Shown here: positions 8,722-15,727 of the stretch, in pieces
How the letters are laid out: every line of letters starts with the position of its first letter
Position numbering within the stretch: the stretch's first letter is position 1
Assembly: GCA_963677505.2 (NCBI GenBank)
Contig: CAXXWB010000034.1
Location: 1-52,866, forward strand
Reading direction: 5' to 3'
From: JBGSUZ01 sp963677505
GTDB lineage: Bacteria; Bacillota; Clostridia; Peptostreptococcales; Acidaminobacteraceae
DNA length: 52,866 nt
Program-made: the position numbers and the translations under genes
Notes under the pieces: model-generated
What the model was told of the DNA's origin: nothing
Databases searched by the model: none
Seen by the model: the letters and a program-made list of their open reading frames with translations, nothing else

Positions 8722-9270
8722 ATGAGAACGTTAAAATACGCAATTTTAGGGCTTTTGAACCGCAGACCCATGACGGGTTACGATATTGGTAAAGAATTCA
8801 ATCATGAACTTTCCCAATTTTGGAATGCAAAGCACAGTCAGATTTATCCCGAACTTAAAAAACTGTTAGACGAAGAACTGGTTATTTATGACATTCAAAT
8901 CAGCGGTGATATTTTAGAAAAAAAGAATTATACCATCACTGAAAAAGGACAAAAGGAATTTTTGAAATGGCTTCATAAAGATGAGCCTATGGAAAAGACC
9001 CCAAAGGATTTGTTCAGACTCCGCATGTATTTTTCCAATAATTTAGACTTGGAATCTCGCATTCACTTATTGGAAAGTCAACTCATCCAGCATGAAAAAA
9101 AACTCTCTGTCCTGTCAAAAACCATGGAGCAGTACCCAGTCGTGCCACCACTGGACACCGACCGCTTTGGGGACTTCATCGTCTTAGATGGGGCTATTAC
9201 CAGAGAGAAGCACGTCATTGAATGGATTAAGCGCTGCATTGGTTATTGTAGGGGCGAACAAAAAAAATAG
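8722..9270 (+). CDS. PadR family transcriptional regulator
   Basis: Predicted 182-residue dimeric repressor. It starts MRTLKYAILGLLNRRPMTGYDIGKEF, the classic PadR winged-helix opening, followed by HSQIYPELKKLLDEELV (recognition helix and wing), then a C-terminal coiled-coil dimerisation region of the Vir/PadR type. The ATG at 8722 has AAGGACG upstream; a longer in-frame reading from 8548 runs through the tandem-repeat array and lacks PadR similarity, so it is rejected. PadR proteins often answer to phenolic acids or lipophilic drugs. Divergent placement suggests that it represses the OFA transporter/ene-reductase operon and itself. Confidence 0.9.
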   Translation: MRTLKYAILGLLNRRPMTGYDIGKEFNHELSQFWNAKHSQIYPELKKLLDEELVIYDIQISGDILEKKNYTITEKGQKEFLKWLHKDEPMEKTPKDLFRLRMYFSNNLDLESRIHLLESQLIQHEKKLSVLSKTMEQYPVVPPLDTDRFGDFIVLDGAITREKHVIEWIKRCIGYCRGEQKK

Positions 9271-9279
9271 ACAAAGTAA

Positions 9280-9326
9280 AAGGCAATCTTCTCATGAAAT
9301 GACTCATGCTAAGATTGCCTTTTTTA
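9280..9326 (+). terminator. Terminator between convergent padR and cysS
   Basis: AAGGCAATCTT (9280-9290) pairs with AAGATTGCCTT (9311-9321) across a 20-base loop and is followed by a T run on the plus strand. The opposite strand has a shorter T run, so it may serve both padR and cysS. Confidence 0.8.
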
Positions 9327-10733
9327 TTACGCTTTATGCCACTGTGTGCCTTGCGGCATGTCCACTAGAACAATTCCTTTTTCTTTTAGTGTATCTCGAA
9401 TTTTATCCGCCTCCTGAAAATCTTTGTTTAATTTTGCAGTATTCCGGGCTTCAATGAGGGCAAGAATCCATTCCGTTTCCTTTTCATCAACTGCTATCGA
9501 TTCAGAACACTTTTTAAGATCAAGCCCTAAAACTTGGTCCATTTGATCTACCAAATAGGCTTTGTCCTCATCTGCAATATTGGATTTTAACACATCATAG
9601 AGTACTGTAATGGCATTAGCAGTATTTAAGTCATCTTCTAAACAAGCCTTAAAAGCACTCATAAATATGTCTGCTTCCTGTGAAACAGATTTTCCCGCAC
9701 CTAATAGCGGTGCCAAGAGATTTGTTTTACGCTTAAGCTTTATATACGCACTTTCAGCCATTTTCAAGTTATCGAAAGAAAATGCAAGCTGCTTTCGATA
9801 GTGAGAATTCAGTACATAATAGCGATAACTCAAAGGATTAAAGCCTTTCTTTTCAAGCAAAGACACGGTCAAAAACTCTCCTGATGACTTGCTCATCTTA
9901 GTGGTATTGTCCGTTAGGAATTCAGAATGCCACCAATATTTGGTCCATTTTTCACCAGTGTAGCTCTCCGTTTGGGCAATTTCATTGGTATGATGTACTG
10001 GAATATGATCTACACCGCCACAGTGTATATCCAATTTTTCACCTAAATTTTTTAGTGCTATCACAGAACACTCAATATGCCACCCAGGATAACCTACGCC
10101 CCATGGCGAGTCCCATTTCATCGCTTGGTTCTCAAACTTAGATTTTGTAAACCATAAAACAAAATCCTGTGGATTTTTTTTATGAAGATCTTCCTCTACA
10201 CCTTCTCTGTTGGCGATTCTAAGTTCATCCAAATTCATCTTGGCCAATGCGGTATAGTCGTCAAATTTGGATATGTCAAAATAGACATTTCCGTTAGCAA
10301 AGTAGGTATAGCCTCGGTCCTCTAACCTTTTTATAAAATCAATATAGTTTTGAATGTAGTCTGTGGCCTTGGCAACTGTTTTAGGTTTAAGAATATTGAG
10401 TTTTTCACAATCTTTAAAAAATGCTTCTGTGTAATAGGCAGCTACTTCCCAAACTGTTTTGTTTTCTCGGATAGCCCCTTTAAGCATTTTGTCTTCGCCA
10501 TCGTCTGCATCTGACTCTAAATGACCTACATCCGTTATATTCATCACACGCTTAACATTATAACCCAAATAATTCAAGGTTCTTTCTAAAATGTCTTCGT
10601 GAATATAAGTCCTTAGGTTACCAATATGGGCGTAGTGATAAACTGTAGGTCCACAAGTGTACATGCTGACCCGACCTGGCTCGTAAGGCTCGAATTCTTC
10701 AATGCATCGGGTCATTGAATTGTATAAGTTCAT
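9327..10733 (-). CDS. cysS: Cysteinyl-tRNA synthetase
   Basis: Class I aminoacyl-tRNA synthetase charging tRNA-Cys, 468 residues. Seen: MYTCGPTVYHYAHIGNLRTY, with the zinc cysteine and the HIGH-type HIGN signature; GWHIECSVIALKNLG, with another zinc cysteine; HTNEIAQTES; and the KMSKSSGEF loop. The start at 10733 is preceded by AAGGAGGT; a longer reading to 10781 is not needed. The gene follows a T-box leader with terminator, so expression rises when tRNA-Cys is uncharged. Confidence 0.97.
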   Translation of the reverse strand: MNLYNSMTRCIEEFEPYEPGRVSMYTCGPTVYHYAHIGNLRTYIHEDILERTLNYLGYNVKRVMNITDVGHLESDADDGEDKMLKGAIRENKTVWEVAAYYTEAFFKDCEKLNILKPKTVAKATDYIQNYIDFIKRLEDRGYTYFANGNVYFDISKFDDYTALAKMNLDELRIANREGVEEDLHKKNPQDFVLWFTKSKFENQAMKWDSPWGVGYPGWHIECSVIALKNLGEKLDIHCGGVDHIPVHHTNEIAQTESYTGEKWTKYWWHSEFLTDNTTKMSKSSGEFLTVSLLEKKGFNPLSYRYYVLNSHYRKQLAFSFDNLKMAESAYIKLKRKTNLLAPLLGAGKSVSQEADIFMSAFKACLEDDLNTANAITVLYDVLKSNIADEDKAYLVDQMDQVLGLDLKKCSESIAVDEKETEWILALIEARNTAKLNKDFQEADKIRDTLKEKGIVLVDMPQGTQWHKA

Positions 10734-10787
10734 GGATATTACCTCCTTTTTATTAAATGCTGACGAACATCGAGTTCGCACTTATCT

Positions 10788-11005
10788 ACACAAAAAAACT
10801 CCGCCTTTATTACAAAGGCGAAGTTACTCGCGGTTCCACTCTGCTGACTCTCAAATGATTGATAACGCAATCACGCGTTGCGACCTACTTAATTCGGGGC
10901 ACACTCTCGGGGGCATTCAGGCAAAGGTTTTGAGCTTTTTCACCAGCCAAGCTCTCTCTAAAAAAACAACTTTGTCTTACTCGTCTCGATCATCGTTTTA
11001 CTATA
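10788..11005 (-). promoter_or_regulatory. T-box leader (tRNA-Cys responsive) with terminator, upstream of cysS
   Basis: The minus strand contains the conserved T-box GCAGAGTGGAACCGCG (plus-strand 10829-10844). Directly after it, AACTTCGCCTTT (10814-10825) pairs with AAAGGCGGAGTT (10797-10808) and is followed by seven T: the terminator. A UGC triplet within GAAUGCCCC (plus-strand 10913-10915) is placed where the specifier loop is expected and would read cysteine, matching the downstream gene. The left and right limits are approximate. Confidence 0.9.
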
Positions 11006-11060
11006 CGTCATTATATCATTGACTTGAGTTTTTAACTTCCAATTCGTCTGCTGCTAAAAT

Positions 11061-11477
11061 TTATCTCCCTTTGTGCTTTTCCTTTTTCTTCTCTTGCCTT
11101 ATCTGATACTTGTATTGCTCTTTGGCTTCTCTTTGTTCTTTACTGTTCATTCTTCTCTCTAATTTCCCTGCTTCTTGCTGTAACTTTAATGCTTGCTGGG
11201 CCTTGGTACCTACGCCTGTTTGTTCCAGCTGATTTTTGACTTGTCGTTGAACGCGCTTGGGGTTAATTTTTCGAGCTGCAATCGATTCTGCATCGATCGG
11301 CGGACTGAACTTTAACCTTTTCCAGTTTTCCATTAAAAATTCATAAACTTCGTAGTCCTTGGGCTCAGAACCAAAGACAATTCTTGATGCTTCCAATTTG
11401 CCATCATTGACCCGTTCATAGACACCAACCCAAAATGGCTCGTCAAAAAACACTGTTAAACTTGAAAAAATACACAT
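11061..11477 (-). CDS. yjdF: YjdF family protein (DUF2992)
   Basis: Small basic protein of 138 residues. The N-terminal part CIFSSLTVFFDEPFWVGVYERVNDGKLEASRIVFG... (shown only in part) is the conserved YjdF core; VFGSEPKDYEVYEFLM follows, and the last 60 residues are a highly charged K/R/E/Q coiled-coil tail. The family's function is not established; members are usually controlled by the yjdF RNA, which binds azaaromatic compounds, so a role in response to such toxins is suspected. ATG at 11477 has AGGAGGT eight bases upstream. Preceded by the matching RNA element at about 11520-11605. Confidence 0.85.
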   Translation of the reverse strand: MCIFSSLTVFFDEPFWVGVYERVNDGKLEASRIVFGSEPKDYEVYEFLMENWKRLKFSPPIDAESIAARKINPKRVQRQVKNQLEQTGVGTKAQQALKLQQEAGKLERRMNSKEQREAKEQYKYQIRQEKKKEKHKGR

Positions 11478-11519
11478 AACAAAACACCTCCTGTAGTTTA
11501 CAAACAACCACAAAGAAGG

Positions 11520-11605
11520 GACAACCCAGGAGGGCAGGTTACTGACAGCCTTAACTGCGTCCGGACTACCAACCGGAACTGTGTTTTTATCTTTGCAAAA
11601 ATATT
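11520..11605 (-). promoter_or_regulatory. yjdF RNA motif (azaaromatic-responsive riboswitch candidate)
   Basis: The minus strand reads CCGGTTGGTAGTCCGGACGC, then AGTTAAGGCTGTCAGTAACC and CTGCCCTCCTGGGTTGTCC, which resembles the conserved yjdF RNA core as I remember it. It lies directly upstream of a yjdF-family gene, the usual partner. Limits are approximate; a covariance-model search (Rfam yjdF) would settle it. Confidence 0.72.
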
Positions 11606-11637
11606 ATATAAAATTTTGTAAAAAGCTTCAATTGATT

Positions 11638-13149
11638 TTATACTTCAGTTCTAGAGTTATCTGTTACAACCTGATTTCTACCTCGATTTTTCGCTTGGTA
11701 GAGCAACATGTCTGCTCGGCTAATGACTGTATCCCAGGTATCTTCTTTCATTAGGCAGGTAAGTCCAAAGCTACAAGTCACCCGTTCTCCAAGTCCAAAG
11801 TCATGTTCACGAATAACCGTCATCAGTTTTTCAATGCATGTTTCAGCTTCATTGACATCTGAATTGACCAGAAGGAATAAGAACTCTTCCCCACCCCATC
11901 TGGCAACCATATCAGTTTCGCGAATATTCTTTTCCAATAAGTCTGCCAGTTGAACCAATACACGGTCACCTGTATCATGCCCAAAATTGTCATTAATCAT
12001 TTTGAAATAATCGATGTCCATAATGGCTATCGCTAAATTTCCACCATAACGTTCCATTCGTTTTTTCTCAAACTCATATCTTTCCAAAAACTCTCTTCGG
12101 TTGCTCAGACCTGTCAAATGGTCGGTAGTGGAAATGTCCACCAATCTATTTACTGCCACTTCAAGTCTTCTCATCAGATAAATGACAACCCAACCAATAC
12201 AAATAGCCACCAATACAAGTAAGCCAATCCCTATGACGGTGTTATAAAAGGTCACTTCTAAAGGTTTCATAACTTTATTGTATTCACAGGTTGAGACAAT
12301 ATAGATAGGGAAGCCAATAACCTTTTCACTAGATATAAACCGATCTTTTCCGTCAATCTCGGTTGTACGATATATAATTTTCCCCTTTTTTTCATTCAAT
12401 ATGACACGTTTCCAAATTTCTGTACCTACCAAAGATTTTCCCGCTTCAAATTGATCAAATGGAGCATTGGCTAAAATAATGCCATCAGCTCGGACCATCA
12501 TCAGCGTTCCACCTTGATGCATTAAGAAATGTTCAAAAGATTTATCTAAGGTTGGCGGTTCTAAAGAAGCAAAAATAATGGATACTTCGCTATGGGCATT
12601 GGATACGGGATAGGAAATTGGAATGCCCCATTTCCCAGTCACTCTACTCTTCACAGGTTCAGCAATGAAGATTTCTTTTCGCTGAGTATTCTGTTGAGCT
12701 GTAAAATACTCTCTGTCACTGACATTTGCCAAAGGCTCACGGCCATTGGCAGGACTATAATACAAGTCACCAGTTTTTGTAACCAGCCTTAAATCTACTT
12801 TTCCACCCATATTGTTCTCTAAAATATTGACGAGGTCTTCAAAATTTTTATCCCATCTGGGATCTACATCTGGATTTGAACTGATCCAATAGTCCGCTGT
12901 ATTCAACGAGAGCTTTATCTTTCCTAAATAGTCGCCTAGAGAGGTTGCCGCAAGACGGTTTAATGTTTCTAATCGACTGGTTTCTGTTTCGGTAATGAAG
13001 TAACTAATATCTATTAATCTATGGAGCATCATAGAAGCTATTACCAACATACAGATACCATTTACCGCTAAAGTTAATTTGAATATACTTATATGATTAC
13101 CTTTTCGAAAATTTTCTTTAATGCCCCTCAAAGTATGAACTTTTTTCAT
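11638..13149 (-). CDS. Membrane diguanylate cyclase with Cache sensor domain (Cache-GGDEF)
   Basis: Makes the second messenger c-di-GMP in response to an external signal. The 503-residue protein has an N-terminal transmembrane helix (LTLAVNGICMLVIASMML), a periplasmic/extracellular double-Cache region up to about residue 280, a second helix (TVIGIGLLVLVAICIGWVVIYL), and a GGDEF domain from about residue 345 (DHLTGLSNRREFLERYEFE). The active site RWGGEEF is intact, so it should be catalytic; no RxxD inhibitory site was evident immediately before it. Start at 13149 preceded by AAAGGAGGAAG. Ligand unknown. Confidence 0.92.
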   Translation of the reverse strand: MKKVHTLRGIKENFRKGNHISIFKLTLAVNGICMLVIASMMLHRLIDISYFITETETSRLETLNRLAATSLGDYLGKIKLSLNTADYWISSNPDVDPRWDKNFEDLVNILENNMGGKVDLRLVTKTGDLYYSPANGREPLANVSDREYFTAQQNTQRKEIFIAEPVKSRVTGKWGIPISYPVSNAHSEVSIIFASLEPPTLDKSFEHFLMHQGGTLMMVRADGIILANAPFDQFEAGKSLVGTEIWKRVILNEKKGKIIYRTTEIDGKDRFISSEKVIGFPIYIVSTCEYNKVMKPLEVTFYNTVIGIGLLVLVAICIGWVVIYLMRRLEVAVNRLVDISTTDHLTGLSNRREFLERYEFEKKRMERYGGNLAIAIMDIDYFKMINDNFGHDTGDRVLVQLADLLEKNIRETDMVARWGGEEFLFLLVNSDVNEAETCIEKLMTVIREHDFGLGERVTCSFGLTCLMKEDTWDTVISRADMLLYQAKNRGRNQVVTDNSRTEV

Positions 13150-13233
13150 AGTGCTTCCTCCTTTGCTACGAGGCCTCAATTTCCTAATTTATATCCCAAA
13201 TAAGCTTAACCAAACGTTAAGGACCAATAGCAT

Positions 13234-13265
13234 AAAAAAAGACTCGCCATTTTACAAGCGAGTCT
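13234..13265 (-). terminator. Terminator downstream of the aminotransferase gene
   Basis: AGACTCGC (13240-13247) pairs with GCGAGTCT (13258-13265); on the minus strand seven T follow. It sits about 40 bases past the aminotransferase stop. Confidence 0.85.
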
Positions 13266-13305
13266 CTGTTCAAACAGAACATTTTATGTGAGTCTTTTTA
13301 TTTTC

Positions 13306-14622
13306 TTATCTCTTTGCTTCAAATTGTCTTAAAAGTTCTACAAACAACTCAGGAATTTTTGCCATGTTTTCTGGTGTTTCAACAAATGAAATTCTGAATT
13401 GTGTGCTACCTGGGTTTACTTCCCCAGCTTTAATGTCGTAGAAGCCTTTTAATGGTGCTACTAAAAGTGTTGTTTCAACACCGTCAACTTTAACAGAACC
13501 TTCTTGCGCACAGTAGAGTACGAAGTCAATTGCATCAAAGCCTGGTTTTACAACATTTCTAACGTCAATAACAGAGTAGATAGAAGCGTCTGGACTTGAA
13601 ACAATTAATTTTGGTTCTTTCTCTTTTAAGCCGTTGTAAACTGAAACAATTTGTTCTTTGTAGTAGTCACGAATATGTTTACACCATGCATCGATTTGCT
13701 CTTTTGTTTCGTGAGCCAAAGCGCCGAAGATGTATTGACCAATAACATTTGCACAAAGGTTAGCTGTGTATTCAGCAATTGAACGGTTGTTAAATTCAGG
13801 GCTGTCTGTAATAATAGCACCAATTCTAAGACCACAAGCGTTCCAAACTTTTGAAGCCGTTTCAATACTGATTCTTCTGCCTTCAATGCCTGGAACTTCT
13901 TTGTCTGTAATGCCCCAAATGCTGACAAGTTTTTGGCTTGGATCGTAGTAAAGTTCACGGTAAGCTTCGTCAGAAACCATCCAAAGGTTATATTTAACAC
14001 AAAGTTTTGCAAGATCAATCATAGTATCGTAGTCGTAAAGCTGACCAGTTGGGTTGTCATAAGGAATAACAAGTAGAGCACCAGGGTTGTTTTCTTTAAT
14101 GACTGCTTCAATCTTATCCAACTCTGGAAGTGTGAATTTGCCATCTTCCCCTAAGTGACGCTTAACCGTTACAGTTGTTCTGCCAACTCTTTCAGCAAAT
14201 GAAATGTAGTTTGTATAAGCTGGGTCAATCATCATGAGTGGTTTTTCACCAGTGCCCGCAGGACCGCAAAGACCAATCAAAAGTAATTCCATACCAGAAG
14301 AACCGCCATCTGTTACTTGAACATGCAAGTTGCTTGTGTCAAAGCCTTCACATTTAAGAATGTTTTTGAAAGCATCTTGACATTCAACTGTGCCAGCAGT
14401 ACCTGAGTATCTGACAACACCGTTTGCAAATGGGCTTTCTGGAGCATTGAGAGCGAACATTCTTTTTTGCATTGCAGGATTTGTTGGAAGTGATACGTTA
14501 CCAATACCAACGTTGATTACTGCTTGAGGTTTTACTTTACGCTCGTCGTACTTCATTTGTGCCAAACGAACGTCTGAAGGTTTTCTTGATTCAAAGTGCG
14601 CTGAAAGAACTGGTTTACTCAT
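13306..14622 (-). CDS. PLP-dependent class I/II aminotransferase (aspartate aminotransferase fold)
   Basis: Cytosolic fold-type I aminotransferase, 438 residues. Visible motifs: VTDGGSSGMELLLIGLCG (cofactor phosphate-binding region), VIPYDNPTGQLYDYD (asparagine contacting PLP), SDEAYRELYYD (aspartate to the pyridine nitrogen), and SIETASKVWNACGLRIGAI, holding the probable Schiff-base lysine and the arginine after it; RISF near the C terminus fits the substrate carboxylate arginine. Substrate cannot be predicted; the family includes aspartate, alanine and aromatic aminotransferases. Start supported by AAGGGAGA. It is monocistronic, with its own promoter and terminator. Confidence 0.88.
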   Translation of the reverse strand: MSKPVLSAHFESRKPSDVRLAQMKYDERKVKPQAVINVGIGNVSLPTNPAMQKRMFALNAPESPFANGVVRYSGTAGTVECQDAFKNILKCEGFDTSNLHVQVTDGGSSGMELLLIGLCGPAGTGEKPLMMIDPAYTNYISFAERVGRTTVTVKRHLGEDGKFTLPELDKIEAVIKENNPGALLVIPYDNPTGQLYDYDTMIDLAKLCVKYNLWMVSDEAYRELYYDPSQKLVSIWGITDKEVPGIEGRRISIETASKVWNACGLRIGAIITDSPEFNNRSIAEYTANLCANVIGQYIFGALAHETKEQIDAWCKHIRDYYKEQIVSVYNGLKEKEPKLIVSSPDASIYSVIDVRNVVKPGFDAIDFVLYCAQEGSVKVDGVETTLLVAPLKGFYDIKAGEVNPGSTQFRISFVETPENMAKIPELFVELLRQFEAKR

Positions 14623-14647
14623 AAGTAGATCTCCCTTAAAAAATATT

Positions 14648-14663
14648 ATTTTGTTAACAAAAT
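14648..14663. promoter_or_regulatory. 16-bp perfect palindrome in the aminotransferase leader, candidate operator
   Basis: ATTTTGTTAACAAAAT is a perfect dyad located between the candidate promoter (14684-14713) and the aminotransferase start, about 20 bases after the predicted transcription start. A repressor there would act as a roadblock. No regulator gene is adjacent. Confidence 0.5.
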
Positions 14664-14683
14664 GTAATACTTTCGCTGTTTTG

Positions 14684-14713
14684 AGTATATCATCTTTTTA
14701 TAGATAGGTACAA
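14684..14713 (-). promoter_or_regulatory. Candidate promoter of the aminotransferase gene
   Basis: Minus strand TTGTAC (14708-14713) and TATACT (14684-14689) with an 18-base spacer. The remainder of the 14623-14786 gap is AT-rich without other recognisable elements. Confidence 0.5.
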
Positions 14714-14786
14714 TACCATTATACAACTACTTAAGAATCATTTCACTTTTTATTTTTTTGCAAAATTATGAAATTTTATTCATTTT

Positions 14787-15206
14787 TTATAAAACCAGAT
14801 GGAGACCAAGGGCCATTATAGCAAAGGCTGCGATGAATCTATGTGCATAGAACCAGACACCTCTTTTGGACTTCTTAACAGCAAATCCAAATACACCCAG
14901 GACAGTCAATAAGGCCATTGAAGCCAACGTCAGTACGCCAGCCATAATATAGCCGTTTCCTAGGACAAACCCAGTCGCGTTTAATTCATATAATCCGTGA
15001 GCGGTTCCAAGTAATAGAGCGCCAAATCCAAAGAGTCTATGGTTCTTAATGGTCAACTTCATTAAAAGATTAAATAAATCTTTATATTTACTCGCCATAA
15101 TCTGTTTACGGTACTTTTTATTCACCGCTTTAATCACATAGTTAAATACTGCTGCCGCTAAAAATAATTCTGTTAAAGTGCCTACTAATTTCATTATATC
15201 CGACAT
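14787..15206 (-). CDS. Small four-helix membrane protein, possibly heme-binding (cytochrome b561-like)
   Basis: Integral membrane protein of 139 residues with about four hydrophobic segments: ELFLAAAVFNYVI, HRLFGFGALLLGTAHGLYEL, IMAGVLTLASMALLTVLGVFGF and HRFIAAFAIMALGLHLVL. Histidines recur at helix positions (NHRLFG, GTAHGL, YAHRF, GLHL), which resembles the bis-histidine heme arrangement of ferric-reductase/b561-type proteins; this is suggestive only. It stands alone on the minus strand, divergent from the BlaI-type gene. I do not recognise a specific family. Confidence 0.6.
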   Translation of the reverse strand: MSDIMKLVGTLTELFLAAAVFNYVIKAVNKKYRKQIMASKYKDLFNLLMKLTIKNHRLFGFGALLLGTAHGLYELNATGFVLGNGYIMAGVLTLASMALLTVLGVFGFAVKKSKRGVWFYAHRFIAAFAIMALGLHLVL

Positions 15207-15294
15207 GGTTAATCCTCTTTCTTGATTGGATTGGATTCGTTACATACTTATTATAACATCATTTTTACATAAGATATATTCATTTCATATTCCA

Positions 15295-15323
15295 TTGACA
15301 AAATTGGTCTATCGCAGTAAACT
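15295..15323 (+). promoter_or_regulatory. Strong sigma-A type promoter of the blaI-blaR-like operon
   Basis: TTGACA (15295-15300), a 17-base spacer and TAAACT (15318-15323), 45 bases before the GTG start of the regulator gene. Confidence 0.75.
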
Positions 15324-15332
15324 ACAATTAAG

Positions 15333-15348
15333 GTCTATTGTAATAGAC
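15333..15348. promoter_or_regulatory. BlaI/MecI-type operator candidate
   Basis: GTCTATTGTAATAGAC, two 7-base inverted arms around a GT centre, lies at about +4 to +20 of the predicted transcript. A related half (GGTCTAT at 15306-15312) is inside the promoter spacer. Position and symmetry suit autorepression by the BlaI-family protein encoded immediately downstream. Confidence 0.6.
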
Positions 15349-15367
15349 TTAAAAGGAGGTATTCTGA

Positions 15368-15727
15368 GTGGAACACTATAAATTATTTGATGCCGAATAT
15401 AAATTCGCCAGTTTGATTTGGGAAAGAGAACCGATTAACTCCACTGAACTGGTTAAAATTTCTGCCGAAATTCTAGGATGGAAAAAATCCACAACCTATA
15501 CGGTTTTGAAAAAACTCTGCGAACGAGGAATCCTGCAGAATAAAGACGCCGTGGTTACGGCTTTAGTCAAACGAGAAGCAGTTCAAAAATACGAGAGCAA
15601 CAACCTTGTGGAGAAAACCTTTGACGGCTCTCTTCCAAAATTTCTTACTGCCTTTTTAGACAACAGAAAAATTTCTGAAACAGAAGCCGAAGAACTGAAA
15701 AAAATCATTGAGGAGGCCCTAAAATGA
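15368..15727 (+). CDS. BlaI/MecI/CopY family transcriptional repressor
   Basis: Winged-helix repressor of 119 residues: FDAEYKFASLIWEREPINST, GWKKSTTYTVLKKLCERGI and LKKIIEEAL match the Penicillinase_R family (DNA-binding domain followed by a short dimerisation/cleavage domain). The start codon is GTG at 15368 with AGGAGG eight bases upstream. Its stop overlaps the next gene (ATGA), a BlaR1-like sensor protease, which is the usual partner that inactivates the repressor by proteolysis. No beta-lactamase gene lies nearby. Confidence 0.92.
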   Translation: MEHYKLFDAEYKFASLIWEREPINSTELVKISAEILGWKKSTTYTVLKKLCERGILQNKDAVVTALVKREAVQKYESNNLVEKTFDGSLPKFLTAFLDNRKISETEAEELKKIIEEALK

